Origin: Clostridiales bacterium
GTDB lineage: Bacteria > Bacillota > Clostridia > Lachnospirales > Lachnospiraceae
DNA: 64,000 nt
Reading direction: 5' to 3'
NCBI GenBank assembly: GCA_021202015.1
Contig: JAJQDV010000042.1
Coordinates: forward strand, 53,389 to 117,388
Shown here one piece after another: positions 16,325 through 26,692 of this stretch (the stretch's first letter is position 1; each line of letters starts with the position of its first letter). Both the position numbers and the translations under genes were made by a program. Below the pieces are notes generated by a model. It saw only the letters and a program-made list of their open reading frames with translations, had not been told where the DNA came from and made no database searches.

Positions 16325-19300
16325 ATGCGGAAATCAAAGAATAAGGGCGCGCACCCGCCTAAGTTCAGGCGGATGCTCTGCGTGATCCTCGCGGCGGCGA
16401 TGGTCATGACGACCGGGCTGGACGCGCTGGCGGCTGACACGGCGGCGGATGCACAGACGGTCACCGGGGAAGTCCCGGAAAGTGCTGAAGATACCGCCCT
16501 GGGCGTTGACCTGGATGAGGTCAGCGTGAAGGACGCCGAAACGGACCCGGTGCTGGAAACCTACATCGAGGAAAACGCCGATGAAGAGTATACGGACACC
16601 GATGATAAGAAGCTTGTCAACTTCATCGCGGTCAAGCAGACGTTCTTCGATAAGTCCCTCGTGGAAGATACCGACACGATCGACTCCATCATGACGGAGA
16701 TCGAGGAGGGCGATGAGGAAACGGCGGACGCGGCGACAGACAAGTATGTCATGCAGACGGCAGGCTATACCGCCGTCTATGAGCTGGATGAGGACAGTGA
16801 TTATTATGTCGCTTTCCTCGACACCATGAGCGAAAGCTCCGCGTCGGAGACGCGGGAGGCCGTGTTCGCGGTGAACAACAACGACGGCGAGGCCGTGGAC
16901 GGCTGCATCTATGATGCGGAGACCGGCATCGCCTATATCCCGAAGGACCTGCTCTTAAATGATGCGGGCGAACAGGTGCTCCTGTACCTCCAGGTGCAGC
17001 TGATGCAGCTGATGGACTTAGGGCAGACGACAAAAGAGATCACGGTCACCATTGACGACGGGAAGGACATCCTCTCGTCGGGAACCGTAGAGACAGACCT
17101 CTACGATACGGAGACCGCACTTACAACAGAGGCCGGGCTCACGATCGAGAGCCTGTCCGTGGACGGCACGCCCGTGGACGAAGATCTGTATTCCTATGAC
17201 TCCGAGGCCGGGGAGCTGGTGGTCGCGCAGTCGCCGACTTCTACGCAAAGTGTATCCATTACCGTAAGTGGGAGCGAAGGGATCTTAGATAAGCTGCTCT
17301 CATACGTTTCAGACCCGTTTACGGAGGAAGCGCATGCCGACACGGTCAGCTATGCCGCCATGTCGTATTTCGCAAGGAATATAGACATCGGATCCATGAG
17401 CGTAGGGGATTACATCCAGGGCACGGTCGCCTACCGTTATTCGTCATCCTACCAGCATACGTCCACGATCTACGGGGCGTACCTGCTGGACAAATATATC
17501 GCAGACCTGATTAGTGCGATCGATAATAACTACAGCATTGACACTTCGACGATCGGCACGCTGGCAAACTCCAAGCAGACGAATGCGGCGGTATGGCTCT
17601 CCGGGGGCACCGGCTCGTCTTCCATAGCACTCCTGCAGCCTAACGGGCTGGGCAGCATCTCTTCCCAGATGGTGCTCCAGTGTGCGCATGTTGATACCTC
17701 ACTCGATAAGCATTCGAACGGCGCGGACGGGGAAATAATGACGGACGTCGTGGCGAAGATACGCCTCCTGGCGACAGGCACGGACGCCTCCGGCACGAAG
17801 TACGCAATCTTCGGCATCATCGTGCAGATGACCCATACACAGTCCGGCGTGGGCATTTTCAAGGTCAGCTTAAAGACAAAGGGCAAGGCTTATGTCCAGA
17901 AGGCATCAAGCAATTCCTCCTCGACCAGTGGGAACAGTAATTATTCCCTGGCGGGCGCGAAGTACGCGGTCTATAAAGGAAGCTCTGCGTCAGGCACTGT
18001 GGTAGCGACGCTGACGACGGACTCTACAGGGAAGTCAAACACCGTGGAGCTCGACGCCGGGACGTATACCGTGAAGGAGACGACGGCCTCGAAGGGGTTT
18101 GACCTGGATACCAAATCGTATACGGTCACGGTGACGGCCGGGAATACGACGGTCATCAAATCCACGGAGCCGATGAAGACGGGTTCCCTTACGATCTACA
18201 AGTATTCGAAGGACAGCTCGACTACGAGCGGGAATTCCAACTATAGCCTGAAAGGGGCTGTGTTCGGCATATACACGAATTCTACCTGCAGCGGGACCGC
18301 GTATAAAACAATTACCCTGGGGGACCAGAACGGCAGCTCTTCCTCCGGCACGGTTGACGGGCTGCCTTACGGGACGTATTACGTAAAGGAGATCACGCCC
18401 CCGACCGGCTACCTGCTGTCGACACCGACCATACAGTCAGTCACCGTGAATTCATCCACAGCCGCAGTGAAAGTGGGTTATTATAACCCGCCGATCATGG
18501 TGACGGTGAAGCTCGTGAAGGAGGCAGATTTCTCGGATGTCGCGATGGATGCCCTTACCGCAACATCGGACAAAAACACGGAGCTTAAGCTGCATGAGGA
18601 TTATTCCCTGGAAGGCGCGGTGTTCGGCGTATACCCGTCCGAAGAGGACGCGGAGGCCATGACGGGCCTGCTGACGACCATCACGACCGATGAAAACGGG
18701 GAAGGCACGGCTTCCAATACGCTCGCCCTGGGCACCTATTACGTGAGGGAGATCACCGCGCCGGAAGGGTATGAGCTGAGCGATGAGGTCTATGAGGTGA
18801 AGGCGTACGGTAATGCAGTCTCCGCGACCAATACGACCGTGGAGGTGACGGTGAGCGACCCTCCGCAGACCGGGAAGGTCAGCGTTTACAAGTATTCCGA
18901 CGATAATTCCCTCCTGGAGGATTACCCGTCTTATTATTTCCTGGAAGGGGCGCAGTATACGGTATACTACAGTTCCTCATGTTCCACAGTCAGTATCGCA
19001 GGCGTGATCACGACGGATGCGGACGGGTACGGCGAGCTGGACGGCATCTTATACGGGCGGACCGACGAGGACGGGTATGTATATATCAAGGAGACACGGG
19101 TGCCGACAAACTCAAACGGCGTCGCGGCAAAGTTTGAGCTGGATAAGACCGTCTATAAAGTGAAGATCACCTCAGACAGCCCCTCCGCCGTGGTCGAGAG
19201 CACGGACGGCACCATCAAACGCACGCTCTATGTCTACAAGGGCCCCATGGCCATGCTGGAGACCGGCACGGACTTCACGAACGATATCCCGGACGGTGTG

Positions 19301-22300
19301 ACATGCGTCCAGTTCACGAGCGGGAGGACGATCCCGTCCACGGCCATTGACGTGTCCTGGGCGCAGAACGGCAGCATTATGGCATGGAAGTCCGGAAATT
19401 ACTGGTATGTGCAGTCGGCCAGCGGCGGGACGATCTACTTTAACTTTGACAGCAGCTATATGTTCTCGGAAGCTTCCGGCTACGGGGGGCATTCGCTGAA
19501 ATATGTTATTTTCGGAAGCGGGATCATAGACACGTCATACACGACGGATATGAGTTGTATGTTTTCCTACTGTGAGGACTTAACTACGATCTCCGGGCTG
19601 ACAGGATTTGATACGTCGAATGTGACAACGATGGACTCAATGTTCGAATATTGCGAGTCGCTAACGAAAGTGGATGTCAGCGGTTTTGACACAGGGAATG
19701 TAAAAAATTTCAGAGCCATGTTCTACGGCTGTCACGCATTGGGAACCATCACCGGTATAGGAGGACTCAAAACGGCGAATGCAACCAATATAAGATATAT
19801 GTTCAATGGTTGCTACCTTATCTCTTCGCTTGACCTGCATAAAAACGGAGATGTATGGAATACCTCGAAGGTTACGCAAATGAATACTACATTTGCTAAC
19901 ATGACTTCTTTGAAAAGCCTCAACCTGACAGGGTGGGATACCTCCAAGGTTACAACAATGGCGGCTATGTTTTATAATGACAAGGTATTAACAACCATCC
20001 AGGGGCTCAATTCGTTTGACACAGGAAATGTCGAAAATGTGACGTCTATGTTTGGTAATTGTCTTGTTTTAAATGATGCATCAATGACATTGTCCAATAA
20101 AAACTGCTATTATAATACAGAGACATCAGATTCACTTGTAACTGTACATATGCTGCAGGCCACATCCCGTGATTCCGGGAATTTTACATTGTATTATACA
20201 ACAGCTACGGCATCGCTCGTACAGACGATCGTAAACTCCGCACCAGACACCAATGGTGTCAGCTATGCCGCATCTACGGCCTCCCTTGGCACCACTTCCG
20301 TCCTGGCGGCGTCCGCGTCGGTGGCGAAGACGCCGGTCCGTTCCGCGTTCCGGTCTGTGTTTTCCGGCATAAGGTCCGCGGCAGCCGTGGTTTCCGGCGG
20401 CGGGGTAAAAGCCCTGCTCTCGAAGGTCCCGGAGAAGCTGGGTGTCCTGACGGAAGCGCTGGCGGCAGGCACGACGACCTACCCGAACATCACCAACGCG
20501 GTATACAGTGCTTATACAGATAAAAACTTTACCAATAAGTACGGCGATTTCGAGTACGCCTATATGGAGACAGATGCGAATACCGGGGAGCAGACGGCGG
20601 TCTACGCGCTGTATGACGTGCCCTACGGCCTCACGCTGTACGTGAAGGAAACCGTGCCGGGTTCCGGGCTGGGCCTGGATGAAAGCACATGGACATTTGC
20701 AGGGGATGCCGACGGTAAATCTGTGAATTCGACGGACCCGTTTGTTCCAGGAACTTACGGCTATATCAGCCTGGGCAAGACGCTCAATATAGATTCCGGC
20801 ATCAATATAAGCGGCAATTCCGCGTATTCGATGGAAGGGATCACCTATTATGTGTATACGAACTCGGCCTGCACGACAAAGCTGACTGTAAATGGGTCGG
20901 AAGCCAAATTTGTGCTGAACGAGTATGGCCAGGCGGAAGCCGTCGGGCCGATCACGCTCACGAGTGGCTCGTACAAGGTATACTATGTCAAAGAAGACGC
21001 GGGCACCGTGCCTGCCGGGGTCGTGGCAGACACGGCGGTCCATACGGTAACACTGCAGGGCGGCACCTACAGGTCGAATAAATCCCTGTCGGTGTCAGAT
21101 GATGTGGTCCTCGGCTCGATCAGTGTGAAGAAGGAATCCTCGACTGCAATCACAACCGACGGGTATAGCTCATTAGAGGCAAAATTCACGGTCTATACGG
21201 ATTCGGCCTGCACGGAACGCTACGCCGTCATCACCACGGATACGGACAGCGGCGAAGGCACGCTGGATGACCTCCCGGTCGGCACGTACTACATTAAAGA
21301 GACCGAGGCTCCGCCCGGCTTTGAGGTGAGCGACGACGTGTTCCGGGCGGTCATTACGGCCAACGCGTCGAAGACGGCCGCTGTGACATCCTATTCGAAG
21401 AAGAATACTTCCGGCGGCTATGACAGCGTGTCCGGCGCGAAGATTACCGCGGAGGATGACAAGGAGTACGGGACGCTCAATATCCTGAAGACATCGGGGA
21501 ATTCTTCCGTTACGGACAAAAATGATAATTACAGCCTGGAGGGCGCCGTATTCGGCGTCTATACTTCCGAAACCTACGCGAAGGCCGACACCGTCAGCTC
21601 GGACGGAACCGGCACGACGGGCATCGCCTACCTCACCACGGATGAGGAAGGGAAGGCGTCCCTGGAAAACCTGGATCTTGGCACCTACTATGTAAAAGAG
21701 ACGAAGGCTCCGGGGGGATTTGAGATTGATACGACCGGAGGTCCGAATAGCGACGGTATTTATCCGGCGTATTTGAAAGATTCCAGCAGTGACGGAGATA
21801 TCTCCTATACCGTTACGGTGGAGGATGAGCCTGTCACGGTCACGGTCACGATCGAGAAATCATCGGCGGATACGGACGCCACGGACAGCAATTCGGCCTA
21901 CTCCCTGGAGGGCGCCGCGTTCGGGATCTATTCGGGCTATACGGACGGCGAGCTCACAAACCCCGTCGCCACGATCCTGACGGATGAGGACGGGGTAGCG
22001 GAATCCGGAGGCCTTGCGATCGGCACGTACTACATCGTCGAGGAGCAGGCCCCGACGGGTTTCCTCTTAGATGAGACAGTCTACAAAGTGGTTGTCTCCA
22101 GGGACGGCGAGGTGACGTATACGGTCGCGGATTCCGGGGAGAACGTTGATACCATCCAGTTAACGGCAGATGGAGACCTCTCCGTGGCCGAGGATGTGCA
22201 GTACGCGAAGCTCCGCATCTATAAGGAGTCGGATTTCTCCGACCTTACGGACGGGGTGGGCATCTACTATGATGAAGACACGGATACGTATACTTCGGAC

Positions 22301-23689
22301 GGGCTGGACACCTATACCATCGCGGGCGCAGTCTACGGCGTGTATGCGTCTGAGGATAAGGCAAAAAGCGACACCGTCGATTCGTCCGGGCAGGGTACGG
22401 CCGGCCTCGGCTACCTGACGACGGATGAGGACGGCTATACGGAGTACCTCGAAGGGCTGGCTTACGGCACGTATTACGTGAAGGAGACCCTGGCCCCGGA
22501 AGGATACGAGATGGATACGAACCTCTACAAAGTGGAGGTCACATCCGAAACGGAGTCTGCCGTGAACAGCGACGGGGATGAAGTCACGATCATCAATGAG
22601 ACGGAAGACAGCAGCACGGGTGAAGTCGCCGTGACGCTCAGCCTTTCGGATTCCCCGGCATACTCAGGCCTGGTCATCGACATCACAAAGGCAGCCCTGC
22701 CGGAGGAGATGGCAGAGATCGCGACCCTGGAAGGCGCGCAGTTCACCATCCGGTACTATGACGGGTACTACACGGAGGACGACCTGGCGGATGAGGAATT
22801 CGCTTCCGCCCCGACCCGTGCGTGGGTCATCAACGTGATCTATGAGGATGGCAAATATACCGCGAAGCTGGATGCGGAACACCTGCAGGCGGATATCTCG
22901 GATGAGCTGTACTATGACAGCTATACGAGCACGGAGACGGAGGATGAAGACGGCAACGTGACGGAAACGCTGACGCCCGACGGAAACGTGATCCTCCCGC
23001 TCGGCACTTATACCATCGAGGAGACGCTTTCTCCGATGAACTACACCCTGGAGGGCTCCTGGTATGACACAAATACCGGGGAGGAGATCGTGGACGAAAA
23101 CGGCGATGCCGTGAGCATCGTGCTCCTGACCGTAACACAGGAGGGCAACGGCAGCACGACCTCCTTAAGCCTTTCCAATGAGCTTACGAAAGAGGATACC
23201 GCGTTCGGCTCTGCCACGATCATCAAGAAGGACAGCGAGGGGAACCTGCTGGAAGGCGTGGAGTTCACGCTGTATATGTACAGCGAGGAGACTGATTCCT
23301 GGTATTCCGTCGAAGTCGGAACGACCGATTCGGACGGGTCGTATGTGTTTGAGAATCTCCCCTTCGGAACCTACCAGATCAGGGAGACCGCCACGCTTGA
23401 CGGCCTGACGCTGCTGGCGGAACCGATCGAGTTTACGATCCCGTTCCAGATGACCGTGGAAGCGGTGGAAGCCCTTGGGGATGACGTGGACTTAAGCGGC
23501 GCGTTCCTGGTAGAGAATGATACGATGTATGATTTTCTCTACCTGACCTATACGGTCACGGATAATGCAGAGTTTATGCTCCCGACGACCGGCGTGAACC
23601 CGGCGATCCCGGTCACGCTTGCGGCCGGGCTTGGTATCATGGCTATCGGCCTGTTCCTGGCATTCCGCAGGAAGCGGGCAGTAAGGTAA
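16325..23689 (+). CDS. Giant LPxTG adhesin with about twelve SpaA/CnaB-type repeats and a BspA-like block
   Basis: A 2454-residue surface protein. A signal peptide (VILAAAMVMTTGLDALAA) is followed by an acidic N-terminal domain (to about 535) that I do not recognise. Then come SpaA-like prealbumin-fold repeats, each starting YSLEGAVFGVY-like and ending GTYYVKE..AP.G(F/Y), with the Glu as expected isopeptide catalyst. I count about four before and eight after a central block. That block, about residues 1069-1250, is BspA/DUF285-like, with repeats of the type FDTSNVTTMDSMFEYCESL. The sorting signal is LPTTG (2419-2423), then a helix and RRKRAVR. This is probably the tip or ancillary subunit of the pilus, projecting far from the wall. 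The DUF285 block is visibly more AT-rich than the rest, suggesting a later insertion. Confidence 0.9.
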   Translation: MRKSKNKGAHPPKFRRMLCVILAAAMVMTTGLDALAADTAADAQTVTGEVPESAEDTALGVDLDEVSVKDAETDPVLETYIEENADEEYTDTDDKKLVNFIAVKQTFFDKSLVEDTDTIDSIMTEIEEGDEETADAATDKYVMQTAGYTAVYELDEDSDYYVAFLDTMSESSASETREAVFAVNNNDGEAVDGCIYDAETGIAYIPKDLLLNDAGEQVLLYLQVQLMQLMDLGQTTKEITVTIDDGKDILSSGTVETDLYDTETALTTEAGLTIESLSVDGTPVDEDLYSYDSEAGELVVAQSPTSTQSVSITVSGSEGILDKLLSYVSDPFTEEAHADTVSYAAMSYFARNIDIGSMSVGDYIQGTVAYRYSSSYQHTSTIYGAYLLDKYIADLISAIDNNYSIDTSTIGTLANSKQTNAAVWLSGGTGSSSIALLQPNGLGSISSQMVLQCAHVDTSLDKHSNGADGEIMTDVVAKIRLLATGTDASGTKYAIFGIIVQMTHTQSGVGIFKVSLKTKGKAYVQKASSNSSSTSGNSNYSLAGAKYAVYKGSSASGTVVATLTTDSTGKSNTVELDAGTYTVKETTASKGFDLDTKSYTVTVTAGNTTVIKSTEPMKTGSLTIYKYSKDSSTTSGNSNYSLKGAVFGIYTNSTCSGTAYKTITLGDQNGSSSSGTVDGLPYGTYYVKEITPPTGYLLSTPTIQSVTVNSSTAAVKVGYYNPPIMVTVKLVKEADFSDVAMDALTATSDKNTELKLHEDYSLEGAVFGVYPSEEDAEAMTGLLTTITTDENGEGTASNTLALGTYYVREITAPEGYELSDEVYEVKAYGNAVSATNTTVEVTVSDPPQTGKVSVYKYSDDNSLLEDYPSYYFLEGAQYTVYYSSSCSTVSIAGVITTDADGYGELDGILYGRTDEDGYVYIKETRVPTNSNGVAAKFELDKTVYKVKITSDSPSAVVESTDGTIKRTLYVYKGPMAMLETGTDFTNDIPDGVTCVQFTSGRTIPSTAIDVSWAQNGSIMAWKSGNYWYVQSASGGTIYFNFDSSYMFSEASGYGGHSLKYVIFGSGIIDTSYTTDMSCMFSYCEDLTTISGLTGFDTSNVTTMDSMFEYCESLTKVDVSGFDTGNVKNFRAMFYGCHALGTITGIGGLKTANATNIRYMFNGCYLISSLDLHKNGDVWNTSKVTQMNTTFANMTSLKSLNLTGWDTSKVTTMAAMFYNDKVLTTIQGLNSFDTGNVENVTSMFGNCLVLNDASMTLSNKNCYYNTETSDSLVTVHMLQATSRDSGNFTLYYTTATASLVQTIVNSAPDTNGVSYAASTASLGTTSVLAASASVAKTPVRSAFRSVFSGIRSAAAVVSGGGVKALLSKVPEKLGVLTEALAAGTTTYPNITNAVYSAYTDKNFTNKYGDFEYAYMETDANTGEQTAVYALYDVPYGLTLYVKETVPGSGLGLDESTWTFAGDADGKSVNSTDPFVPGTYGYISLGKTLNIDSGINISGNSAYSMEGITYYVYTNSACTTKLTVNGSEAKFVLNEYGQAEAVGPITLTSGSYKVYYVKEDAGTVPAGVVADTAVHTVTLQGGTYRSNKSLSVSDDVVLGSISVKKESSTAITTDGYSSLEAKFTVYTDSACTERYAVITTDTDSGEGTLDDLPVGTYYIKETEAPPGFEVSDDVFRAVITANASKTAAVTSYSKKNTSGGYDSVSGAKITAEDDKEYGTLNILKTSGNSSVTDKNDNYSLEGAVFGVYTSETYAKADTVSSDGTGTTGIAYLTTDEEGKASLENLDLGTYYVKETKAPGGFEIDTTGGPNSDGIYPAYLKDSSSDGDISYTVTVEDEPVTVTVTIEKSSADTDATDSNSAYSLEGAAFGIYSGYTDGELTNPVATILTDEDGVAESGGLAIGTYYIVEEQAPTGFLLDETVYKVVVSRDGEVTYTVADSGENVDTIQLTADGDLSVAEDVQYAKLRIYKESDFSDLTDGVGIYYDEDTDTYTSDGLDTYTIAGAVYGVYASEDKAKSDTVDSSGQGTAGLGYLTTDEDGYTEYLEGLAYGTYYVKETLAPEGYEMDTNLYKVEVTSETESAVNSDGDEVTIINETEDSSTGEVAVTLSLSDSPAYSGLVIDITKAALPEEMAEIATLEGAQFTIRYYDGYYTEDDLADEEFASAPTRAWVINVIYEDGKYTAKLDAEHLQADISDELYYDSYTSTETEDEDGNVTETLTPDGNVILPLGTYTIEETLSPMNYTLEGSWYDTNTGEEIVDENGDAVSIVLLTVTQEGNGSTTSLSLSNELTKEDTAFGSATIIKKDSEGNLLEGVEFTLYMYSEETDSWYSVEVGTTDSDGSYVFENLPFGTYQIRETATLDGLTLLAEPIEFTIPFQMTVEAVEALGDDVDLSGAFLVENDTMYDFLYLTYTVTDNAEFMLPTTGVNPAIPVTLAAGLGIMAIGLFLAFRRKRAVR

Positions 23690-23695
23690 GTGATA

Positions 23696-24568
23696 ATGGG
23701 AAAGAGAATTCCGGCTGTTCTGATCGCAGTCGTCGGCATTGTACTGATGGCCTATCCGTGGATCAGCAACTGGCTGTATGATCAGGCTGCGGATGCTGTT
23801 ATCAGTTCCTATGAGGCGAACCTCTCATCCGTGTCATCGCCGGATCTGTATCAATACTGGGCGGACGCCAGGGAATACAACGAGGATCTTCTGAATGCCG
23901 ATGTGGTTCTGGCGGATCCGTTTACATATGAAAATGTGAGTCTCGCCGACGGGCTGGATTACAGCAGCCTCCTGAATGTCAGCGGTACCGGGGTGATGTG
24001 TTTTGTCGAAATTCCGAAGATCGACGTGTATCTGCCCGTATATCACAATACATCGGAAGAATCACTTGCCAGGGGCGCGGGGCATGTGGAAGGCACCGCG
24101 CTGCCTGTCGGGACTGTGGGCGGGAGGCCGATCCTCTCCGCCCATACCGGCGTAAATTCCGCAAAGATGTTTTCGGATCTGACACAGCTGACGGAGGGGG
24201 ATCTGTTTTTTCTTCATGTCATGGACGCCGTTTTTGCGTATGAAATCGTGGAGACAGCCGTCATCGAGCCGGATGACGTGTCGACGATCCGTGAGGAAGC
24301 GGGGCGGGATCTCGTATCGCTCATGACATGCACTCCCTACGGCGTCAACAGCCACCGTCTGATTGTGACCGGAGAGAGGACGGCGTATACGCCGGAAACC
24401 GTGGAGGAGGCGGAGTCACAGTCCATGGAGGAGGACACGGAGTGGATGAGAGCATATAAAAGGGCATTGTGCATCGGCATCTGTATCATAGCGGCTTTCT
24501 TTGCCGCCGTGCTTCTGATACGCGCTTTCCTGCGGAGCGAAAAGACAAAATTTTTAAGGAGAAAATGA
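23696..24568 (+). CDS. Class C sortase 3
   Basis: A 290-residue sortase, paralogue of the one at 14467. His150 (SAHTGV), Cys212 (MTCTPYG) and Arg221 (SHRLIVTGER) form the active site, with membrane helices at both ends and a DPFT lid-like motif. A GTG at 23690 is also possible; the ATG at 23696 fits the paralogue alignment and spacing from AAGG. It follows the adhesin gene by 6 bp and precedes the lipoprotein gene by 3 bp, so all are probably one transcript. Having two related sortases on either side of a foreign-looking sortase/adhesin pair suggests duplication or insertion. Confidence 0.9.
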   Translation: MGKRIPAVLIAVVGIVLMAYPWISNWLYDQAADAVISSYEANLSSVSSPDLYQYWADAREYNEDLLNADVVLADPFTYENVSLADGLDYSSLLNVSGTGVMCFVEIPKIDVYLPVYHNTSEESLARGAGHVEGTALPVGTVGGRPILSAHTGVNSAKMFSDLTQLTEGDLFFLHVMDAVFAYEIVETAVIEPDDVSTIREEAGRDLVSLMTCTPYGVNSHRLIVTGERTAYTPETVEEAESQSMEEDTEWMRAYKRALCIGICIIAAFFAAVLLIRAFLRSEKTKFLRRK

Positions 24569-24571
24569 GAG

Positions 24572-25675
24572 ATGAGGACAAAATCCGCCGTGGTAAAAAT
24601 GGCCGCGGTTCTTGAAATAATCCTGTTGGCGGTATCTGTATTGACCGGCTGCCGGAATGATGCCGGCGGCGCCGCGGAATCCGTTTCCGCAGAATACAGC
24701 GAGGAGGATTCGGCGTATGACCTGAGCGGCGTTACGGGGACATTCACGCTGATCGTCCAGACGCATGAGCCGGAGTACGCGGTGTCGGGTACATTTTTGA
24801 ATGAGTGGGCGGAGTCTGTCGAGAAAGCGTCCGGCGGACATATAGAGATCGATATAAATTACGGCGCGAAGCTCGGCGGAGCAAAGGATACGGCTTATAT
24901 GGTAAAGAATGGCGTAGCGGACATCGGGTGGGGGTTCCAGTGCTTTTATACGGATCGGTTTCCTGTCACAGAGGTGTTCATGCTTCCGCTGCGGAACATT
25001 GAAAGTGCGAAACAGGGCTCAGAGGCGCTCTGGGAATTCTGGAATACCACGGATTTTATGGATGAGGAATATTCGGATTATCACGTGCTGCTCCTGCACA
25101 CGGGCTGTCAGTCTCCTGTCGCTGTCTGCGGAGAAAAACCGGAGACAATCGACGATCTGAAGGGGAAAACCATCGGCATAAATTCCGAAGTCCTTACTCC
25201 ATTTGTTCAGGCTCTGGGCATGCTGCCGATGAATGTGTCAGACCGGATCCTTTATGATGACTTTCGGAACCAGACGGTGGACAGCTGCGTGAGGGCATGG
25301 GACATGCTGGATTTCCTGTCCGTGGATGCGGCGGTCTCGTATTACCTGGATGAGGATATCGGCGTGTATACCTGTTATCTCCTGATGAATCATGAGGCGT
25401 ATGAGGAGATGCCGGAGATCCTCCGGCAGATTATAGATGAGAAGTCAGCGGAAGCGATCGCATATACATCCGTGTGGGATGAGGCTGAAAAACAGGCGAA
25501 AGCTGCCGTCGGCAGCAGGGTTTATCAGCTGGAGGACAGCGAGAAGAAAGCCCTTGTGTCGGCGGCGGATCAGGCTGCGGAGGCGTGGATCGCTGCAATG
25601 GACGGGCTTGGCTATGACGGACGTTCGATCTATGAGACTGCGATGCAGTGTATTGAAAATCAGGATGTGCAGTGA
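24572..25675 (+). CDS. TRAP-type substrate-binding lipoprotein (DctP-like)
   Basis: A 367-residue protein with a lipoprotein signal (lipobox LTGC, Cys27), so it is membrane-tethered on the outside. The body matches the TRAP transporter DctP family: FTLIVQTHEPEYAVSG, WAESVEKASGGHIEIDINYGAKLGG, VKNGVADIGWG, and a long helix near the end (KALVSAADQAAEAWI). TRAP receptors normally bind organic acids and feed DctQ/DctM membrane subunits, but none are in the window. It starts 3 bp after sortase 3, so it is translated with the pilus genes. It may be an orphan receptor or sensor. Confidence 0.83.
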   Translation: MRTKSAVVKMAAVLEIILLAVSVLTGCRNDAGGAAESVSAEYSEEDSAYDLSGVTGTFTLIVQTHEPEYAVSGTFLNEWAESVEKASGGHIEIDINYGAKLGGAKDTAYMVKNGVADIGWGFQCFYTDRFPVTEVFMLPLRNIESAKQGSEALWEFWNTTDFMDEEYSDYHVLLLHTGCQSPVAVCGEKPETIDDLKGKTIGINSEVLTPFVQALGMLPMNVSDRILYDDFRNQTVDSCVRAWDMLDFLSVDAAVSYYLDEDIGVYTCYLLMNHEAYEEMPEILRQIIDEKSAEAIAYTSVWDEAEKQAKAAVGSRVYQLEDSEKKALVSAADQAAEAWIAAMDGLGYDGRSIYETAMQCIENQDVQ

Positions 25676-25720
25676 TCCTCCGGCTCTGTCTGGTTCGCCG
25701 CGTGTTTTTGCGACAGTTTC

Positions 25721-26680
25721 TCAGTTCTCCCCCTGGCGCACCTCCCCGCGTTCACAGCGGTTGCCCCACGCGTCGATCAGTTCGCCTTCCCGGTAGACGC
25801 AGATGATTTCACAGTGGTTGGCACAGTTGGGGCAGGTGATCTCCCGGGTGAGAAAATCCATATCCGCGATGTCGAAGGAGAACGGTTTCTCTACGCCGCA
25901 GCCCATTGCCAGAATGGCGGCTCCGTAGCAGCCCATGAGATGGCCGTTTTCATCTACGAGAATTTCCTCGCCGAGCGCGTCGGCGAAGGCCTTTACGACT
26001 CCCTCGTTCTTGCTGACTCCGCCCTGAAATACGATGGGTGCGACGATTTTCTTGCCCTTACCGATATTGTTCAGATAATTGCTGGCGACAGCATTGCACA
26101 GACCGGCGATGATGTCTTCTTTTTTGTGCCCCATCTGAATTTTGTGAACCAGGTCGGATTCCGCGAAAACCGTACATCTGGCCGCGATCGGCGTCGGGTT
26201 CCTGCTGCCCAGGGCAATTTTCCCGAATTCTTCCACCTCGACGCCGAGACGTCTGGCCTGGCTGGAGAGAAAGGAGCCGGTTCCGGCGGCGCAAAGGGTG
26301 TTCATGGCGTAATCCACAGCCACGCCGTTTTCAACGCAGATGATCTTGGAGTCCTGGCCGCCGATCTCCAGAATCGTTCGGACGTCCGGGTGCAGGGTCG
26401 TTGTGCCGACCGCGTGAGCGGTGATTTCGTTCTTGACAATGGCGGCGTTGCACATGGCGCCGACCAGCTTGCGGGCGCTTCCGGTCGTCCCGGCGGCGAC
26501 CACCTCGTATTTGTCCCGGTCCAAGTCTTTTCCGAGTGCGGCGATGACCCGTTTGGACGCCTCCATGGGGTTTCCCTCCGTCCAGAGGTAGATCCCGCAG
26601 AGGATATTTTTATCTTCATCTATGATCACGCCTTTTGTGGAGATCGAGCCGATGTCGATTCCAAGGTATGCTTTTTTCAT
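25721..26680 (-). CDS. BadF/HgdC-type activase (2-hydroxyacyl-CoA dehydratase activator-like ATPase)
   Basis: A 319-residue ASKHA-fold ATPase. Phosphate-binding motifs are LGIDIGSISTKGVI at the start and EIGGQDSKII in the middle; the CAAGTGSFL segment carries the cysteine that, in a homodimer, binds a single [4Fe-4S] cluster. The family uses ATP to raise an electron to very low potential and pass it to an HgdB-type partner. The tail has CPNCANHCEI and a further Cys (RCERGE), as seen at the junction to DUF2229 in the large fused proteins of this family. Here the gene is short and unfused. It is last in the reverse-strand operon, 12 bp after the HgdB-like gene. Confidence 0.88.
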   Translation of the reverse strand: MKKAYLGIDIGSISTKGVIIDEDKNILCGIYLWTEGNPMEASKRVIAALGKDLDRDKYEVVAAGTTGSARKLVGAMCNAAIVKNEITAHAVGTTTLHPDVRTILEIGGQDSKIICVENGVAVDYAMNTLCAAGTGSFLSSQARRLGVEVEEFGKIALGSRNPTPIAARCTVFAESDLVHKIQMGHKKEDIIAGLCNAVASNYLNNIGKGKKIVAPIVFQGGVSKNEGVVKAFADALGEEILVDENGHLMGCYGAAILAMGCGVEKPFSFDIADMDFLTREITCPNCANHCEIICVYREGELIDAWGNRCERGEVRQGEN

Positions 26681-26692
26681 GGTGTTTCCTTT

